The notes beneath the pieces were generated by a model, which saw only the letters and a program-made list of their open reading frames with translations, ran no database searches and was not told the origin of the DNA. A stretch of 64,000 nucleotides of DNA from Rossellomorea marisflavi (lineage in GTDB: Bacteria > Bacillota > Bacilli > Bacillales > Bacillaceae_B), in contig CP033051.1 of NCBI GenBank assembly GCA_003667865.1, forward strand, positions 2,568,501-2,632,500, in the 5' to 3' direction. Shown one piece after another: positions 34,061-43,775 of this stretch (position 1 is its first letter; every line of letters starts with the position of its first letter). The translations under genes and the position numbers were made by a program.

Positions 34061-34438
34061 CGAGGCATTTGCATTTCTTGTGTAAAATCGTTGATATAAA
34101 AAATGACGCAATAATTCCTCCACCCGGTTTCGTAATCTCGGGTTAAAGTAATTATGATGCTCCTCGTAGCCTTTATATAGAAACATATACATTGTAAAGG
34201 CATCATCTGTTTGCAAACGCTCGACCTTCATACCATTTTTCTTCATGTACCTTTTTACCTGTGCAAGTTCTGCTTGAATGACCTTCATCGTTTCTTCGAC
34301 AAGTTCTTCATAAGGTTTTTTTAATTTAAAAGGGCTCTTCCCAAAAATCAGTAAATCTTGATTTAATACTGTTAACACCATAGGTAAATAGATTGCTTGT
34401 TCAAAGATATCCCGATCTTCTTCAGGTATTCTCGTCAT
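34049..34438 (-). CDS. yhjD: YhjD family protein (129 aa)
   Basis: Cytosolic helical protein, MTRIPEEDRDIFEQAIYLPMVLTVLNQD..., with a C-terminal basic segment RLRNRVEELLRHFLYQRFYTRN. It matches my recollection of B. subtilis YhjD, encoded in the comK-yhjE interval. AAGGAG precedes the ATG. Function unknown. Confidence 0.75.
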   Translation of the reverse strand: MTRIPEEDRDIFEQAIYLPMVLTVLNQDLLIFGKSPFKLKKPYEELVEETMKVIQAELAQVKRYMKKNGMKVERLQTDDAFTMYMFLYKGYEEHHNYFNPRLRNRVEELLRHFLYQRFYTRNANASKEA

Positions 34439-34772
34439 GATGATACTCCTTTTTAAATTAAATTAGAACATGTGTTCGTATTTTATTTTATCACCTTGCT
34501 AAATCTTTTCAATAGCAAAAGCTGACGAACGATAAAAAGTTTTTTTATTGGATATAGTTAGTATGAATGTGAAATACCTATTTTATCCAAGAGATTGAGG
34601 TCATATAGTAAAAGTATTTATAGGTATACGAAATGAATCGGTGAAAATACAAAGACATAAAAGAGCCTGTCGAGACCTTTACACCCTCTTTCATCTAACA
34701 AGATGAAAGAAGGGATGAATAGGTGATGCGTCGAAAGGTACAATAAAGAACTTTAAAAGGGTGTGTTACATA
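34439..34772 (+). promoter_or_regulatory. Structured leader before S9 peptidase gene
   Basis: No gene in about 330 bp. Around 34672-34741 nested pairings are possible: ACCTTT/AAAGGT, CACC/GGTG, CCCT/AGGG and a perfect apical stem CTTTCATCT/AGATGAAAG with loop AACA. It sits about 30 nt before the ATG of the next gene. I could not match it to a riboswitch class I know; it may be a regulatory leader. Confidence 0.4.
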
Positions 34773-36752
34773 ATGGATAGTGTTAAAGGTATACAAATAG
34801 AAGATTTATATGAATTAACTTCTGTCTCAGATCCTAGAGTATCAACAGATGGGAAGGAAGCTATTTATGTTGAAACAACGATAAGTAAAGAGAAGAATGA
34901 TTACATATCCAATATCTTTCATCTTGATATAGATACAGGAGAACGTCAGCAATGGACATTTGGGGAGTATAGAGCAACTTCACCGAGGTGGTCACCTGAT
35001 GGTTCAAAGCTATTATTTTTGTCGAACAGAACCGGGAAAAGTCAGATTTATGTTATGAATCGTAATGGTGGGGAGGCAAAGAAAATAACAGATCTCCCGT
35101 ATGGAGTGAGTAACCCAATTTGGTCACCATGTGGAAGCAAAGTAGCCTTTACGTCAATGTTAGAGAAGGATGAAGACTTTGCAACACCAAAGGAAGTATC
35201 AGAGGAAATAAAACCACTAGTTGTTGAAAAAATGAAGTATAAGTCCGATGAACTTGGATTCTTAGACAATCGCTATAAACAAATCTTTATCGTTGATTTA
35301 TATACAAACGAAGTTGAGAAAGTAACAAATACTGAAATGAACTATGAGCTCCAAGCATGGTCACCTGATGGTTCAAAGCTTACGTATACTGGTGATGATT
35401 CAGATGATCTTGACTTTTCCTTTCAATCAGATGTGTTTTTATTGGACGTGAAATCGACAAAGATTGAAAAGCTTACTAACGGTGTAGGATTTTTCGCAAA
35501 AGTAACATGGTCTCCAAATGGAGAATATCTAGCCTTAATTGGAAACGAACAAGAATATAAAAATGCTACTCAAGGAAAAATCTATTTATATCATTTTGCA
35601 ACGAAAAGCCTTCATTGTTTAACAGAGGAAATGGATCTTCCTATTGGAGACTATACAAATGTTGACTATCTACAAGGTGTGACAGATAGAGGCGTTGTTT
35701 GGTCAAAGGATCATTACAGCTTCTATTTCTTAGCATCAGATCAGGGGAATACTGTGCTGTATTACGGAAACACAGATGGTGCGATGTACCCGGCATTACT
35801 TAGTGAGGAACAGCATATATACGGTTTTGATCTACACTCTGAATCACAAGAAGTTTTATTGTCACTTAGTACGTCAACCAAGCCAGGAGAGTTATATCAC
35901 CTGCATGTTCCGACAGGTGAGTTAAAGCAGAAAACAGACGTTAATAAACGGTTTATTGATTCAAGAAGCCTCTCTTCGCCAGAATCATTTCAATTCGATG
36001 GGCGAGAAGGCATGACGGTTCATGGTTGGATGATGAAACCTATAGGCTTTCAAGAGGGAGAAAAGTACCCACTTGTAGTTGAGATTCATGGTGGTCCTCA
36101 TACAATGTACGGGAATACATTCTTTCATGAGTTCCAAGCCTTAGCGGCAAACGGATATGCTGTATTATACATAAATCCACGAGGAAGTCATGGCTATGGT
36201 CAACAATTTGTGAATGCTGTTAGAGGTGATTATGGAGGGAATGATTATCACGACATCATGGATGCTGTTGATTATGCAATACAGCATTTTTCGTTTGTTG
36301 ACGAAACACGTTTAGGTGTAACAGGTGGAAGTTACGGGGGCTTTATGACAAATTGGATTGTAGCACATACAGACCGTTTTAAAGCAGCTGTTACTCAAAG
36401 GTCTATTAGTAATTGGATTAGCTTCTATGGTGTAAGTGATATTGGATATTATTTTTCTGAATGGCAGATGCTTGCGGATTTACATGATGTTGATACACTC
36501 TGGAAGCACTCTCCAATAGCATATGTTGACAACGTGACGACACCGCTATTAATTTTACATAGCGAAAAGGATTATCGCTGCCCAATAGAACAAGCAGAAC
36601 AGTTATATATTGCCCTAAGCCGACAGAAGAAAAAAACAAAATTTATACGCTTCCCAGAGTCCAATCATAATTTATCACGTTCAGGCAAGCCTTCATTGCG
36701 TATTGCTAGACTTGAATCCATTGTGACATGGTTTAACGACCATTTAGAGTAA
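34773..36752 (+). CDS. S9-family serine peptidase (prolyl oligopeptidase type)
   Basis: 659-residue cytosolic peptidase. The N-terminal beta-propeller has repeated SPRWSPDGSKLLFLS, NPIWSPCGSKVAFTS, QAWSPDGSKLTYT and VTWSPNGEYLALI blades. The C-terminal alpha/beta hydrolase has EIHGGPHTMYG, nucleophile Ser in TGGSYGGFMTNW (about 521), Asp in HSEKDYRCP and His in ESNHNLSRSG. YuxL-like acylaminoacyl peptidase. Start ATG 34773 (MDSVKGIQIEDLYEL) with AAAGGGTGTG upstream. Confidence 0.92.
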   Translation: MDSVKGIQIEDLYELTSVSDPRVSTDGKEAIYVETTISKEKNDYISNIFHLDIDTGERQQWTFGEYRATSPRWSPDGSKLLFLSNRTGKSQIYVMNRNGGEAKKITDLPYGVSNPIWSPCGSKVAFTSMLEKDEDFATPKEVSEEIKPLVVEKMKYKSDELGFLDNRYKQIFIVDLYTNEVEKVTNTEMNYELQAWSPDGSKLTYTGDDSDDLDFSFQSDVFLLDVKSTKIEKLTNGVGFFAKVTWSPNGEYLALIGNEQEYKNATQGKIYLYHFATKSLHCLTEEMDLPIGDYTNVDYLQGVTDRGVVWSKDHYSFYFLASDQGNTVLYYGNTDGAMYPALLSEEQHIYGFDLHSESQEVLLSLSTSTKPGELYHLHVPTGELKQKTDVNKRFIDSRSLSSPESFQFDGREGMTVHGWMMKPIGFQEGEKYPLVVEIHGGPHTMYGNTFFHEFQALAANGYAVLYINPRGSHGYGQQFVNAVRGDYGGNDYHDIMDAVDYAIQHFSFVDETRLGVTGGSYGGFMTNWIVAHTDRFKAAVTQRSISNWISFYGVSDIGYYFSEWQMLADLHDVDTLWKHSPIAYVDNVTTPLLILHSEKDYRCPIEQAEQLYIALSRQKKKTKFIRFPESNHNLSRSGKPSLRIARLESIVTWFNDHLE

Positions 36753-37115
36753 GTGTTAGACGCATCGAGATAAAGTCATTCTGGCTAGGCTGTTTGTAGG
36801 AAGTGCTAACGTCATGAGGCGATCAGTTTAGCAGAAGAGACATAAGGTGTAGGGAATTCCGAGAAAAAGCGAACATCTGAAATCAAAAAAAGTATGTTAG
36901 CGGCAAAAAGATGCAAAGATGTGACCGCTGATTATGTGATTCCCTCGCCTTCGCATCTTTTAGACGGCCTATTACAAATGAAAGCTTTGTACATAAATGC
37001 ACTCCTGAAAAACAAGTATCTCATTCTTTTAATAGGGAAAAATAACTGAATGTGATATGATGAACGTAATAATTTTGATTCTGACTGTTCATTGTCGATT
37101 AAGGGGAAACAATAC
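36753..37115. other. Gene-free stretch with inverted repeats
   Basis: No credible coding frame. Partial inverted repeats occur: GTAGGGAATTCC (36850) with GATTCCCTCGCC (36940), TTAGCGG (36898) with CCGCTGA (36924), and AGATGC (36910) with GCATCTTTT (36955). The last pair could be a terminator. This may be a decayed repeat or an unannotated small RNA. Confidence 0.45.
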
Positions 37116-37736
37116 ATGGACTTTTCGCAGATTAAAGAATGGTTTACACTAGAAAATATTATGAACCTAATTGACCAATACAGAGCGTTTGGCCCTTTAC
37201 CAGGAATTATTCTCCCGATGCTAGAGGCTTTTCTTCCTTTCTTGCCGTTATTTGTTTTTGTTATGGCAAATGCAAATGCTTTTGGACTATGGTGGGGATT
37301 CTTGTTTTCATGGCTGGGTGCTTCATTAGGAGCTATGCTCGTTTTTTACATAGTTAGAAGGTATGGAAATGCAAAGGTTTTTAGGTTTTTAAGGGAAAGG
37401 AAACAAGTACAACGATTAACGGCATGGGTAGATCGACACGGTTTTGGCCCTTTGTTTTTATTGCTTTGTTTTCCGTTTACACCCTCAGCGATTATTAATA
37501 TTGTTGCTGGACTATCTAGAATAAAAATGGTGCAATATATGTTAGCTGTTCTTACTGGAAAGCTAGTGATGATCTTTACGATAAGTTTCATAGGATATGA
37601 TATCAAGTCATTAATCACACAACCATATCGGACAGCCATTGTAGTTGCAGTGATTTTTGTACTATGGCTAATAGGTAAGAGGGTTGAGTACTACCTAAAT
37701 AAAAAGATTGAACGTGACCACCAACACGAATCATAG
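37116..37736 (+). CDS. yhjE: YhjE, TVP38/TMEM64 (DedA-like) membrane protein
   Basis: SNARE-associated/VTT-domain membrane protein with four to six helices. Family motifs: PGIILPMLEAFLPFLPLFVF, WLGASLGAMLVFYIVRRYG, and FGPLFLLLCFPFTPSAIINIVAGLSR. ATG 37116 with AAGGGG upstream. 206 aa. Likely a lipid scramblase-type protein by family. Followed after 18 nt by a signal peptidase gene carrying AGGAGG. Confidence 0.9.
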   Translation: MDFSQIKEWFTLENIMNLIDQYRAFGPLPGIILPMLEAFLPFLPLFVFVMANANAFGLWWGFLFSWLGASLGAMLVFYIVRRYGNAKVFRFLRERKQVQRLTAWVDRHGFGPLFLLLCFPFTPSAIINIVAGLSRIKMVQYMLAVLTGKLVMIFTISFIGYDIKSLITQPYRTAIVVAVIFVLWLIGKRVEYYLNKKIERDHQHES

Positions 37737-37754
37737 AGAGCAGGAGGAATAAGA

Positions 37755-38315
37755 TTGAGGGAAGAGATAAAAAAGGAAGGCCTAGAATGGATAAAGGCAC
37801 TTGGCATTGGTCTAGTGATCTTTTTAATCATTCGAACTTTTTTGTTTTCGAATTACGTAGTGGAAGGTGAATCCATGATGCCGACATTACAAGATGATAA
37901 TAAGCTGGTAGTAAATAAAATTGGGTATAACATTGGGGAAATCAACCGCTTTGACGTTATTGTATTTCATGCGAATGAAGATGAAGATTATGTAAAGCGC
38001 GTAATTGGACTACCAGGAGATCAAGTCGAGTACAAAAATGACCAATTATTTATTAATGGCGAGTACTTTGAAGAGCCTTACCTTGAAGAATATAAAAAGC
38101 AATTCCAAGGGAATAACCTAACAGGTGATTTTAATTTAGAAGAGTTGACAGAAGAAAAAGCAGAAGTCGTACCAGAAGGAAAGCTTTTCGTAATGGGTGA
38201 CAACCGAAGAGGAAGCCTAGACAGTCGACATATTGGATTCATTGATCAAGAAGACGTAGTAGGAAAAGTAAACCTAAGATACTGGCCACTGAATAAATGG
38301 GGCGTTAACTTCTAA
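37755..38315 (+). CDS. sipV: Type I signal peptidase
   Basis: Membrane-bound leader peptidase. One N-terminal anchor (residues 14-31), catalytic Ser40 in GESMMPTL and Lys81 in DYVKRVIGLPGD, box E GDNRRGSLDSRHIG. 186 aa, close to Bacillus SipS/SipV types; context after yhjE as in B. subtilis sipV, but the paralogue name is by position. TTG start with AGGAGGAAT. Confidence 0.92.
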   Translation: MREEIKKEGLEWIKALGIGLVIFLIIRTFLFSNYVVEGESMMPTLQDDNKLVVNKIGYNIGEINRFDVIVFHANEDEDYVKRVIGLPGDQVEYKNDQLFINGEYFEEPYLEEYKKQFQGNNLTGDFNLEELTEEKAEVVPEGKLFVMGDNRRGSLDSRHIGFIDQEDVVGKVNLRYWPLNKWGVNF

Positions 38316-38318
38316 AAC

Positions 38319-38349
38319 AGACGAGGCTAAAATGCTTCGTCTATTTTTA
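38319..38349 (+). terminator. Terminator of yhjE-sip
   Basis: AGACGAGGC / GCTTCGTCT stem with ATTTTTAT tail, 4 nt after the stop codon. Confidence 0.85.
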
Positions 38350-38436
38350 TGTTATCTCCTAAATAGAGAATATCTCTTCATTAATAATATATGGTGATGG
38401 ACAATCTTCTAAATATTTCATATGTTAAACTACTGA

Positions 38437-38558
38437 GTTGCTTGGAGGAAGGGGCTTGACTCCTGCGGGAAATGGCGGGAATGTTGAGACCCGGGTTCCG
38501 TACCCACTGGACCGAAACCTTCCATAAGAGATTCGCCTCCTACTCTGCGGAAAGCAAC
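38437..38558. repeat. Dispersed palindromic repeat (122 bp)
   Basis: Ends GTTGCTT / AAGCAAC inverted. Interior has GACTCCTGCGGGAAATGG and CTGCGG, GC-rich against AT-rich flanks. Same family as 56670-56995 (identical end heptamers) and 32479-32605. It occupies the gap between the signal peptidase and the SARP-STAND gene. Confidence 0.8.
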
Positions 38559-38692
38559 GGACTGATATAAACGATTAACTCTTTTTTTAAAGAAGCAAAA
38601 GTAAACAAAATCATACTGTAAAAAAATCCAACTGCTATTTCAAAAGAAATATGTTAAAATATTATAAAAATTCGAACGCTAGAGGTGTCCAA

Positions 38693-41600
38693 TTGAAATC
38701 CTATATCTCAATCGTCGAAACAAAGTTTGTACCGCCCGCAATTAAGGAATCCTATATTAGAAGACCATCACTAATGAGAAAAATGAAAACGCTATCATCA
38801 CACAAATTAACATTTATTCACTCTGGTGCTGGTTTTGGCAAAAGTACAGCGATTTCCCAATATCTCCAAGACTTTAAACAAAATTATTGCTGGTATTCCA
38901 TTACACAAAAAGACGATGACATTATTCCATTCATTACATATATCGTACATTCCATAAAAAGAAAGTTCGACCATTTTGGTAAAGAAATCCTTCAAACGAT
39001 GGCTGATATGGACCAATACATTCGAGAAGAAGACCTCTACCGTCTTTATGCCATTTTCATTAATGAATGTATGTTAGTAAAAGAAGACTTTCTCATTATC
39101 ATTGATGATTACCATTTAGTTGATCATTCTTTTTTAATTAATCAATGGCTAGAAAAGGTCATTGAGTACCTTCCCTCCCATATTCATTTTGTCATCCTTT
39201 CAAGGGCTAAGCCAAATTGGAAGAGCTTACTGCAATTAAAAGTAGCCAATGATCTATTGGAAATGACTGAAAAGGATTTGTGTTTTACGAAAGAAGAAAC
39301 AGAGATCCTATTAACGAATTTTCATGAAAGAATGATTCCTGAATCCACAATCGATACTGTCTACTCTTTAACCGAAGGCTGGGTTATTGCAATTAGTATG
39401 ATTTATCATCAAATGCAGCAAGAAGAAGTGATTGATTTTAATGACCAGTATGCTTCGTTAGATGAGCTTTTTCACTATTTAGCACTTGAAGTGTTTTTGA
39501 AGCAATCACCTGTTGTACAACAATTTCTAAAACAAATATCAATCCTGGAAGAAATTACTCCATTGGCATGTGATGAGCTGTTTGATGTACCAGGTTCAGA
39601 AATAATGCTTAAACAGCTTTCACACAAAAATACACTTTTACAAGAAATGAAAGATTCTAATCATTATAGACTTCACTCATTATTTCAATCCTTTCTAGAA
39701 AAGAAGCTAAAAGAGGATGATCCCATCCTATTTAAACGATTACATGAGAGAGCAGCATATTATTTTGAAGCAAATGGACAATGGGAGCAAGCGATTTATC
39801 ACTATAAGAAAAATGAACATACACAGGCAGTTGCTTCGATTTTATTGAAACAAGCACCTTACATGCTAAAGCACGGCCACTTAGAGGGTCTTAATGAGCA
39901 TCTTAAGGAATTAGATGAGGATACTATGAATCAGTTTTATCCGTTGTGGTTCTATCAAGGTGAATTCTTTCGATATCGTTCCTTTTATGAAAAAGCTGAA
40001 AAGTGCTTTATTAAAGTCATTGAGAAGGCAAGTCAGCAACAAGAATATTATATGATAAGTAAGGCATATGAAGGAATTGGTCGAATCTACTTGGATACGA
40101 TTCAGCCTGGCAGAGCAGAACGCTATCTTTTTAGAGCTATTCAAGCGTTAGAAAAAGTGGAAGGAAGTTATATTCAGGACAAAACCAGATTATACTTCCT
40201 GACGGCTGAGAATCTAGTAAACTCTGGGAAGGCATCCAAAGCACAGCGCTGGTATCATAAAGGTAAACAAGAGAATATTGATTTGAATGAAGGGAATCTT
40301 GAGTCAAGAATGCTGCTTAGAACGGGGAAGCTTGCAGATGCCAAAAAGGTACTCGAAGGGAGAGAAAATGAGGAACACCTTCCACAATCTCATCGGGAAA
40401 CCGAACTGCTCCTCTCATTAATTGAAGCGTTTATGGGGAATGGTCCAAAAGCAAAAGCACTTGCACAATTCGGTATTCAACAAGGGATTAAAAATAAATC
40501 TCCTTTTGTTGAGGCATGTGGGTGGATTCGTATGGGTCATGCTGTACAGCTCATTGAAGGCTATGATTGGCAGCTTGCAGAGAAATGTTATGAAACATCA
40601 TTAGACCTTATGAATGAAATCAATGTATCCAGAGGAAAAGCAGAGCCATTAATGGGACTTTCAATCTTATATGGTCGTCTAGGAAATTACCGGAAATCGA
40701 TTGAGTTATCTATGGAAGCACTACATGAAACGGATAAAGTAGAGGACTTATGGCTTGGCTCCCTTATTCGTTTGTGTATGGCCATTACCGATTATTATCA
40801 ACATAGATTTCCTGAAGCTAAAAAAAATCTAGAATTGTCCAAAGAGCAATTTAAATCATGTGGTGATCAATATGGTTACATGCTTACAGAACTATGGAAC
40901 TCAATGGTTGCATTTCAACTAGACGAAGAGGAATCATTCAAAACGTCATTTAAATCCTGTCTAAATGAAGTACAAATTGGTCAATACGAGTTTGTGTTTT
41001 CGAAGTTAACCACTTTTGGACCAAAAGATCTACAATCGTTGATACCTCTATTAGTTAAGGCATATCAAGAGGGCGTACATACTTCCTTTTGCTTAGATAT
41101 ATTATCAAAGCTTGGGTATGATGAAATAACCTCCCACCCTGGTTTTACGTTAAAAGTAAAAACATTAGGAGTGTTTTCAGTTTATCTAGGAGATCACCCT
41201 GTAGTAGATAAAGCATGGCAACGAGAAAAAGCCAAGGAGCTTTTTCAATTTTTCCTCATGAACCGAGATAAAATATTACCAAAAGAGGAGATTATTTTAG
41301 AAATGTGGCCAGATGAAGAAAGCGGTGATCGAGACTTCAAGGTTGCATTAAATGCCTTAAATAATGCTTTAGAACCACAAAGAAAATCACGGGCGAAATC
41401 GTATTTTATTCAAAGAGTAAATGAAGGATATCGTCTAAATCCCGGTGCCGTTATTGAATACGATGCTCTTCTTTTCCGTGATTGGGTGACAGAAGGATTG
41501 ACAGAAAAGGAATTAGAACAAGCTCGTCTATATCTTGAAAGAGGATTATCATATTATAAAGGTGAGTTTCTGCCAGATCGAAAAGGGAAACTATGGACGG

Positions 41601-41920
41601 AAAAAGAACGAGAGCACTTAAACCATCTATTCTTAAGAGGGATGGAAAAATTAGCTCAAATCTCAATTAAGAATAAACAGTTTGATGCTGCAATAAACTA
41701 TTGTACTAGAATTCTAGAGAACGACTCTTTATGGGAAGAGGCATATCGAATCATTATGTTTAGCTATTATCAAAAAAATAATCGTCCTCAAGCCATTAAA
41801 TGGTTTAGAAAATGCAAGCAGTTACTGAGAGATGAGCTTGATGTGTCACCGATGGCAGCTACGATGCAAATGTATGAATTAATTATGGAATCCAAGAACG
41901 TTCATTATTATGACGCGTAA
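38693..41920 (+). CDS. STAND ATPase - TPR - SARP/BTAD transcriptional regulator
   Basis: 1075-residue MalT/AfsR-like regulator. The N-terminal STAND NTPase has Walker A SGAGFGKST (about residues 42-50) and Walker B DFLIIIDDYH (about 132-141). A winged-helix-like and TPR middle spans about 340-810. The C-terminus is an OmpR-type winged helix (KTLGVFSVYLGDHPV...REKAKELFQFFLMNR...DFKVALNALNNAL, about 820-910) followed by a BTAD helical domain ending ELDVSPMAATMQMYELIM. SARP/BTAD proteins activate genes by binding direct repeats at -35. TTG start with AGAGGTGT upstream. It precedes the transport/acyl-CoA cluster. Confidence 0.88.
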   Translation: MKSYISIVETKFVPPAIKESYIRRPSLMRKMKTLSSHKLTFIHSGAGFGKSTAISQYLQDFKQNYCWYSITQKDDDIIPFITYIVHSIKRKFDHFGKEILQTMADMDQYIREEDLYRLYAIFINECMLVKEDFLIIIDDYHLVDHSFLINQWLEKVIEYLPSHIHFVILSRAKPNWKSLLQLKVANDLLEMTEKDLCFTKEETEILLTNFHERMIPESTIDTVYSLTEGWVIAISMIYHQMQQEEVIDFNDQYASLDELFHYLALEVFLKQSPVVQQFLKQISILEEITPLACDELFDVPGSEIMLKQLSHKNTLLQEMKDSNHYRLHSLFQSFLEKKLKEDDPILFKRLHERAAYYFEANGQWEQAIYHYKKNEHTQAVASILLKQAPYMLKHGHLEGLNEHLKELDEDTMNQFYPLWFYQGEFFRYRSFYEKAEKCFIKVIEKASQQQEYYMISKAYEGIGRIYLDTIQPGRAERYLFRAIQALEKVEGSYIQDKTRLYFLTAENLVNSGKASKAQRWYHKGKQENIDLNEGNLESRMLLRTGKLADAKKVLEGRENEEHLPQSHRETELLLSLIEAFMGNGPKAKALAQFGIQQGIKNKSPFVEACGWIRMGHAVQLIEGYDWQLAEKCYETSLDLMNEINVSRGKAEPLMGLSILYGRLGNYRKSIELSMEALHETDKVEDLWLGSLIRLCMAITDYYQHRFPEAKKNLELSKEQFKSCGDQYGYMLTELWNSMVAFQLDEEESFKTSFKSCLNEVQIGQYEFVFSKLTTFGPKDLQSLIPLLVKAYQEGVHTSFCLDILSKLGYDEITSHPGFTLKVKTLGVFSVYLGDHPVVDKAWQREKAKELFQFFLMNRDKILPKEEIILEMWPDEESGDRDFKVALNALNNALEPQRKSRAKSYFIQRVNEGYRLNPGAVIEYDALLFRDWVTEGLTEKELEQARLYLERGLSYYKGEFLPDRKGKLWTEKEREHLNHLFLRGMEKLAQISIKNKQFDAAINYCTRILENDSLWEEAYRIIMFSYYQKNNRPQAIKWFRKCKQLLRDELDVSPMAATMQMYELIMESKNVHYYDA

Positions 41921-41970
41921 AAAGAAGCTCTTCCTGTAGAATCAAAGTCTATAGGAAGAGCTTCTTTTTA
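41919..41970. terminator. Bidirectional terminator after the SARP regulator
   Basis: AAAAAGAAGCTCTTCCTGTA / TATAGGAAGAGCTTCTTTTT, long near-perfect stem with T-runs on both strands, between convergent genes. Confidence 0.92.
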
Positions 41971-41983
41971 TTTATTTATTTAT

Positions 41984-43486
41984 TTAAGCATGAACCATCA
42001 CTTTGTTTCCTCTCATTACAGAAAGAAATGCTTTTGTAAAAACAGGGTCCCATTGGGTCCCCATCCCATCCTCGAGAATGGACAAAGCTTTTTCTTGAGG
42101 CATTCCTTTGCGATACGGACGGTCAGACGTCATAGCATCATATGCATCCGCAACAGCAATCAAACGTCCGAGAACAGGAATATCTTCACCAGAAAGTTGC
42201 GCAGGATACCCTTTTCCATCATAACGTTCGTGATGATGTTCGACTCCTGGGAGAATGGGGAGCAAATCCTCGCCTAAATCAACACCTTTTAAAATATTAG
42301 CACCGATTACAGGGTGCTGTTTTATTTGAGCAAACTCTTCATCTGATAATTTCCCATCCTTTAAAAGAACGGCATCTCGGACTCCTATTTTCCCGATATC
42401 ATGAAGTAGTGCCGATTTTCGTAGCATGTCAATTTCTTTTGAAGACCAATTCATTTGTTTTGCGATTAGCACAGAATACGCTGCTACCCGTTTAGAGTGA
42501 CCGGCGGTGTAAGGGTCACGAGCATCTAAGGTTCCAGCTACGACAGCAAAAAATTGCTCGAGTAATTTTTGGTTCGCTTCATCTCGTTGCTGAATGGCAC
42601 TAACCATATGATTAAATCCAGAAAATAAGTGCGAGAACTCATCAGAATACGTATTGCTAATAAAAGTAAGGTTCCCTTTTTCTACATTTTGAAAGCTTTC
42701 CTTTAATTGCTTAACGGGAACTTCAATGTTTTTAAAGATTACGACGGTACCATAAAAGGCTAACAACGTAATAACAGTGATTAACAACCCAGACCATTTC
42801 CAATAATCTGCTAATATTTCTGAATCCGATATTGATAGTCTAATATGTGATGCCATTGAAAATAGCAGAATAGGGAACAATGCTAAAAATAACGAGCCCG
42901 CTAGTAGCTTTCGTTTAAGACTAATGTACAACGATGAGTAAGAGGAAAGTTCAACCTTGTGCTGCTGTTGTCCTTTTTCATATAGATCGATTAATAATGG
43001 TCGAATGGCTTGGAACGTTAAAAAGAATTCAATAAGTGCATGAAGTAACGCAACGAGAAATGCACCGACCCATGCGTACCACACGTAATGAACGGGTGTC
43101 GTAATAAATTCAAAGGAATGAAAGATTAAAAATAGAGTAGACGCTGGAATTGCAAGGCCTAAAAAATGTGGAAGCATAATTCGTTTTACTGTTAAAAGTG
43201 GAAATCGCTCTACTTGTGAATAAGCTATTTCTAATTCTTCTAACGTATGCCAGTCTTTTTGATAGATTCTTTTAATAGGTGCCATATGCTTGGAAAATAC
43301 AAAGAACTCTGTACTAAACATACTTGTAATAGATAGGAGGATTATGGCTAACATATACATCCATTCATTTTGCTGTAGCTCTAATGTTTGAAATATAAAG
43401 ATAGAACCGACTCCAAATACTGCAATCATCGATCCTAAAACATAGTTTTTTAAAATAGTTTTCTGAAATTGTTGATAAACTCCCAA
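41984..43486 (-). CDS. HAMP/HD-GYP domain phosphodiesterase-like membrane protein
   Basis: Several N-terminal helices (about six in residues 15-260), HAMP linker (VPVKQLKESFQNVEKGNLTF), then an HD-GYP domain: LLHDIGKIGVRD (HD), HHHERYDGKGYP (HHE and GYP) and ADAYDAMTSDRPYR. It should hydrolyse cyclic di-GMP or a related nucleotide. TTG start at 43486. 500 aa. It lies alone on the minus strand between the regulator and the transport operon; no link in function is evident. Confidence 0.9.
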   Translation of the reverse strand: MGVYQQFQKTILKNYVLGSMIAVFGVGSIFIFQTLELQQNEWMYMLAIILLSITSMFSTEFFVFSKHMAPIKRIYQKDWHTLEELEIAYSQVERFPLLTVKRIMLPHFLGLAIPASTLFLIFHSFEFITTPVHYVWYAWVGAFLVALLHALIEFFLTFQAIRPLLIDLYEKGQQQHKVELSSYSSLYISLKRKLLAGSLFLALFPILLFSMASHIRLSISDSEILADYWKWSGLLITVITLLAFYGTVVIFKNIEVPVKQLKESFQNVEKGNLTFISNTYSDEFSHLFSGFNHMVSAIQQRDEANQKLLEQFFAVVAGTLDARDPYTAGHSKRVAAYSVLIAKQMNWSSKEIDMLRKSALLHDIGKIGVRDAVLLKDGKLSDEEFAQIKQHPVIGANILKGVDLGEDLLPILPGVEHHHERYDGKGYPAQLSGEDIPVLGRLIAVADAYDAMTSDRPYRKGMPQEKALSILEDGMGTQWDPVFTKAFLSVMRGNKVMVHA

Positions 43487-43692
43487 GGAAGACAGCCCCC
43501 AATGATTCTTCTAATAGTCCTATTATATCGATTTCTAATAGAAGCTGAAACCTCTATTATGAGTATCTAAAAATTATTCCATGGTTTTAGTGGAGTATTC
43601 AATAGGTAAATACTGGAATTATAGTAATTGATGAAGCAGGATTTTTCAGTTGGATGATATACTTCACGATCCTTAAAGAATATTGGTCGTCT

Positions 43693-43725
43693 TGTAACTG
43701 GTTTGTAACTCATGGGGATTACGAT
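43693..43725 (+). promoter_or_regulatory. SARP-style tandem operator and promoter, site 1
   Basis: TGTAACT (43693-43699) and TGTAACT (43704-43710) are direct repeats with 11-bp pitch. Nine bases follow, then TACGAT (43720-43725), a plausible -10. There is no good separate -35, as expected if an activator replaces it. The predicted start near 43732 leaves about 44 nt to the GTG of the binding protein. The same arrangement occurs at 52794-52826. Confidence 0.7.
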
Positions 43726-43775
43726 GATATCAAAGCTTTTCCATGGCTTTGGAACGAATAAAGGGGGAAATCAAA

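Noticed and set aside
34665..34745. Possible known riboswitch (lysine, TPP, glycine, ydaO, T-box).
   Set aside because: None of the conserved core strings of these classes could be found, so it is left as an unassigned leader.
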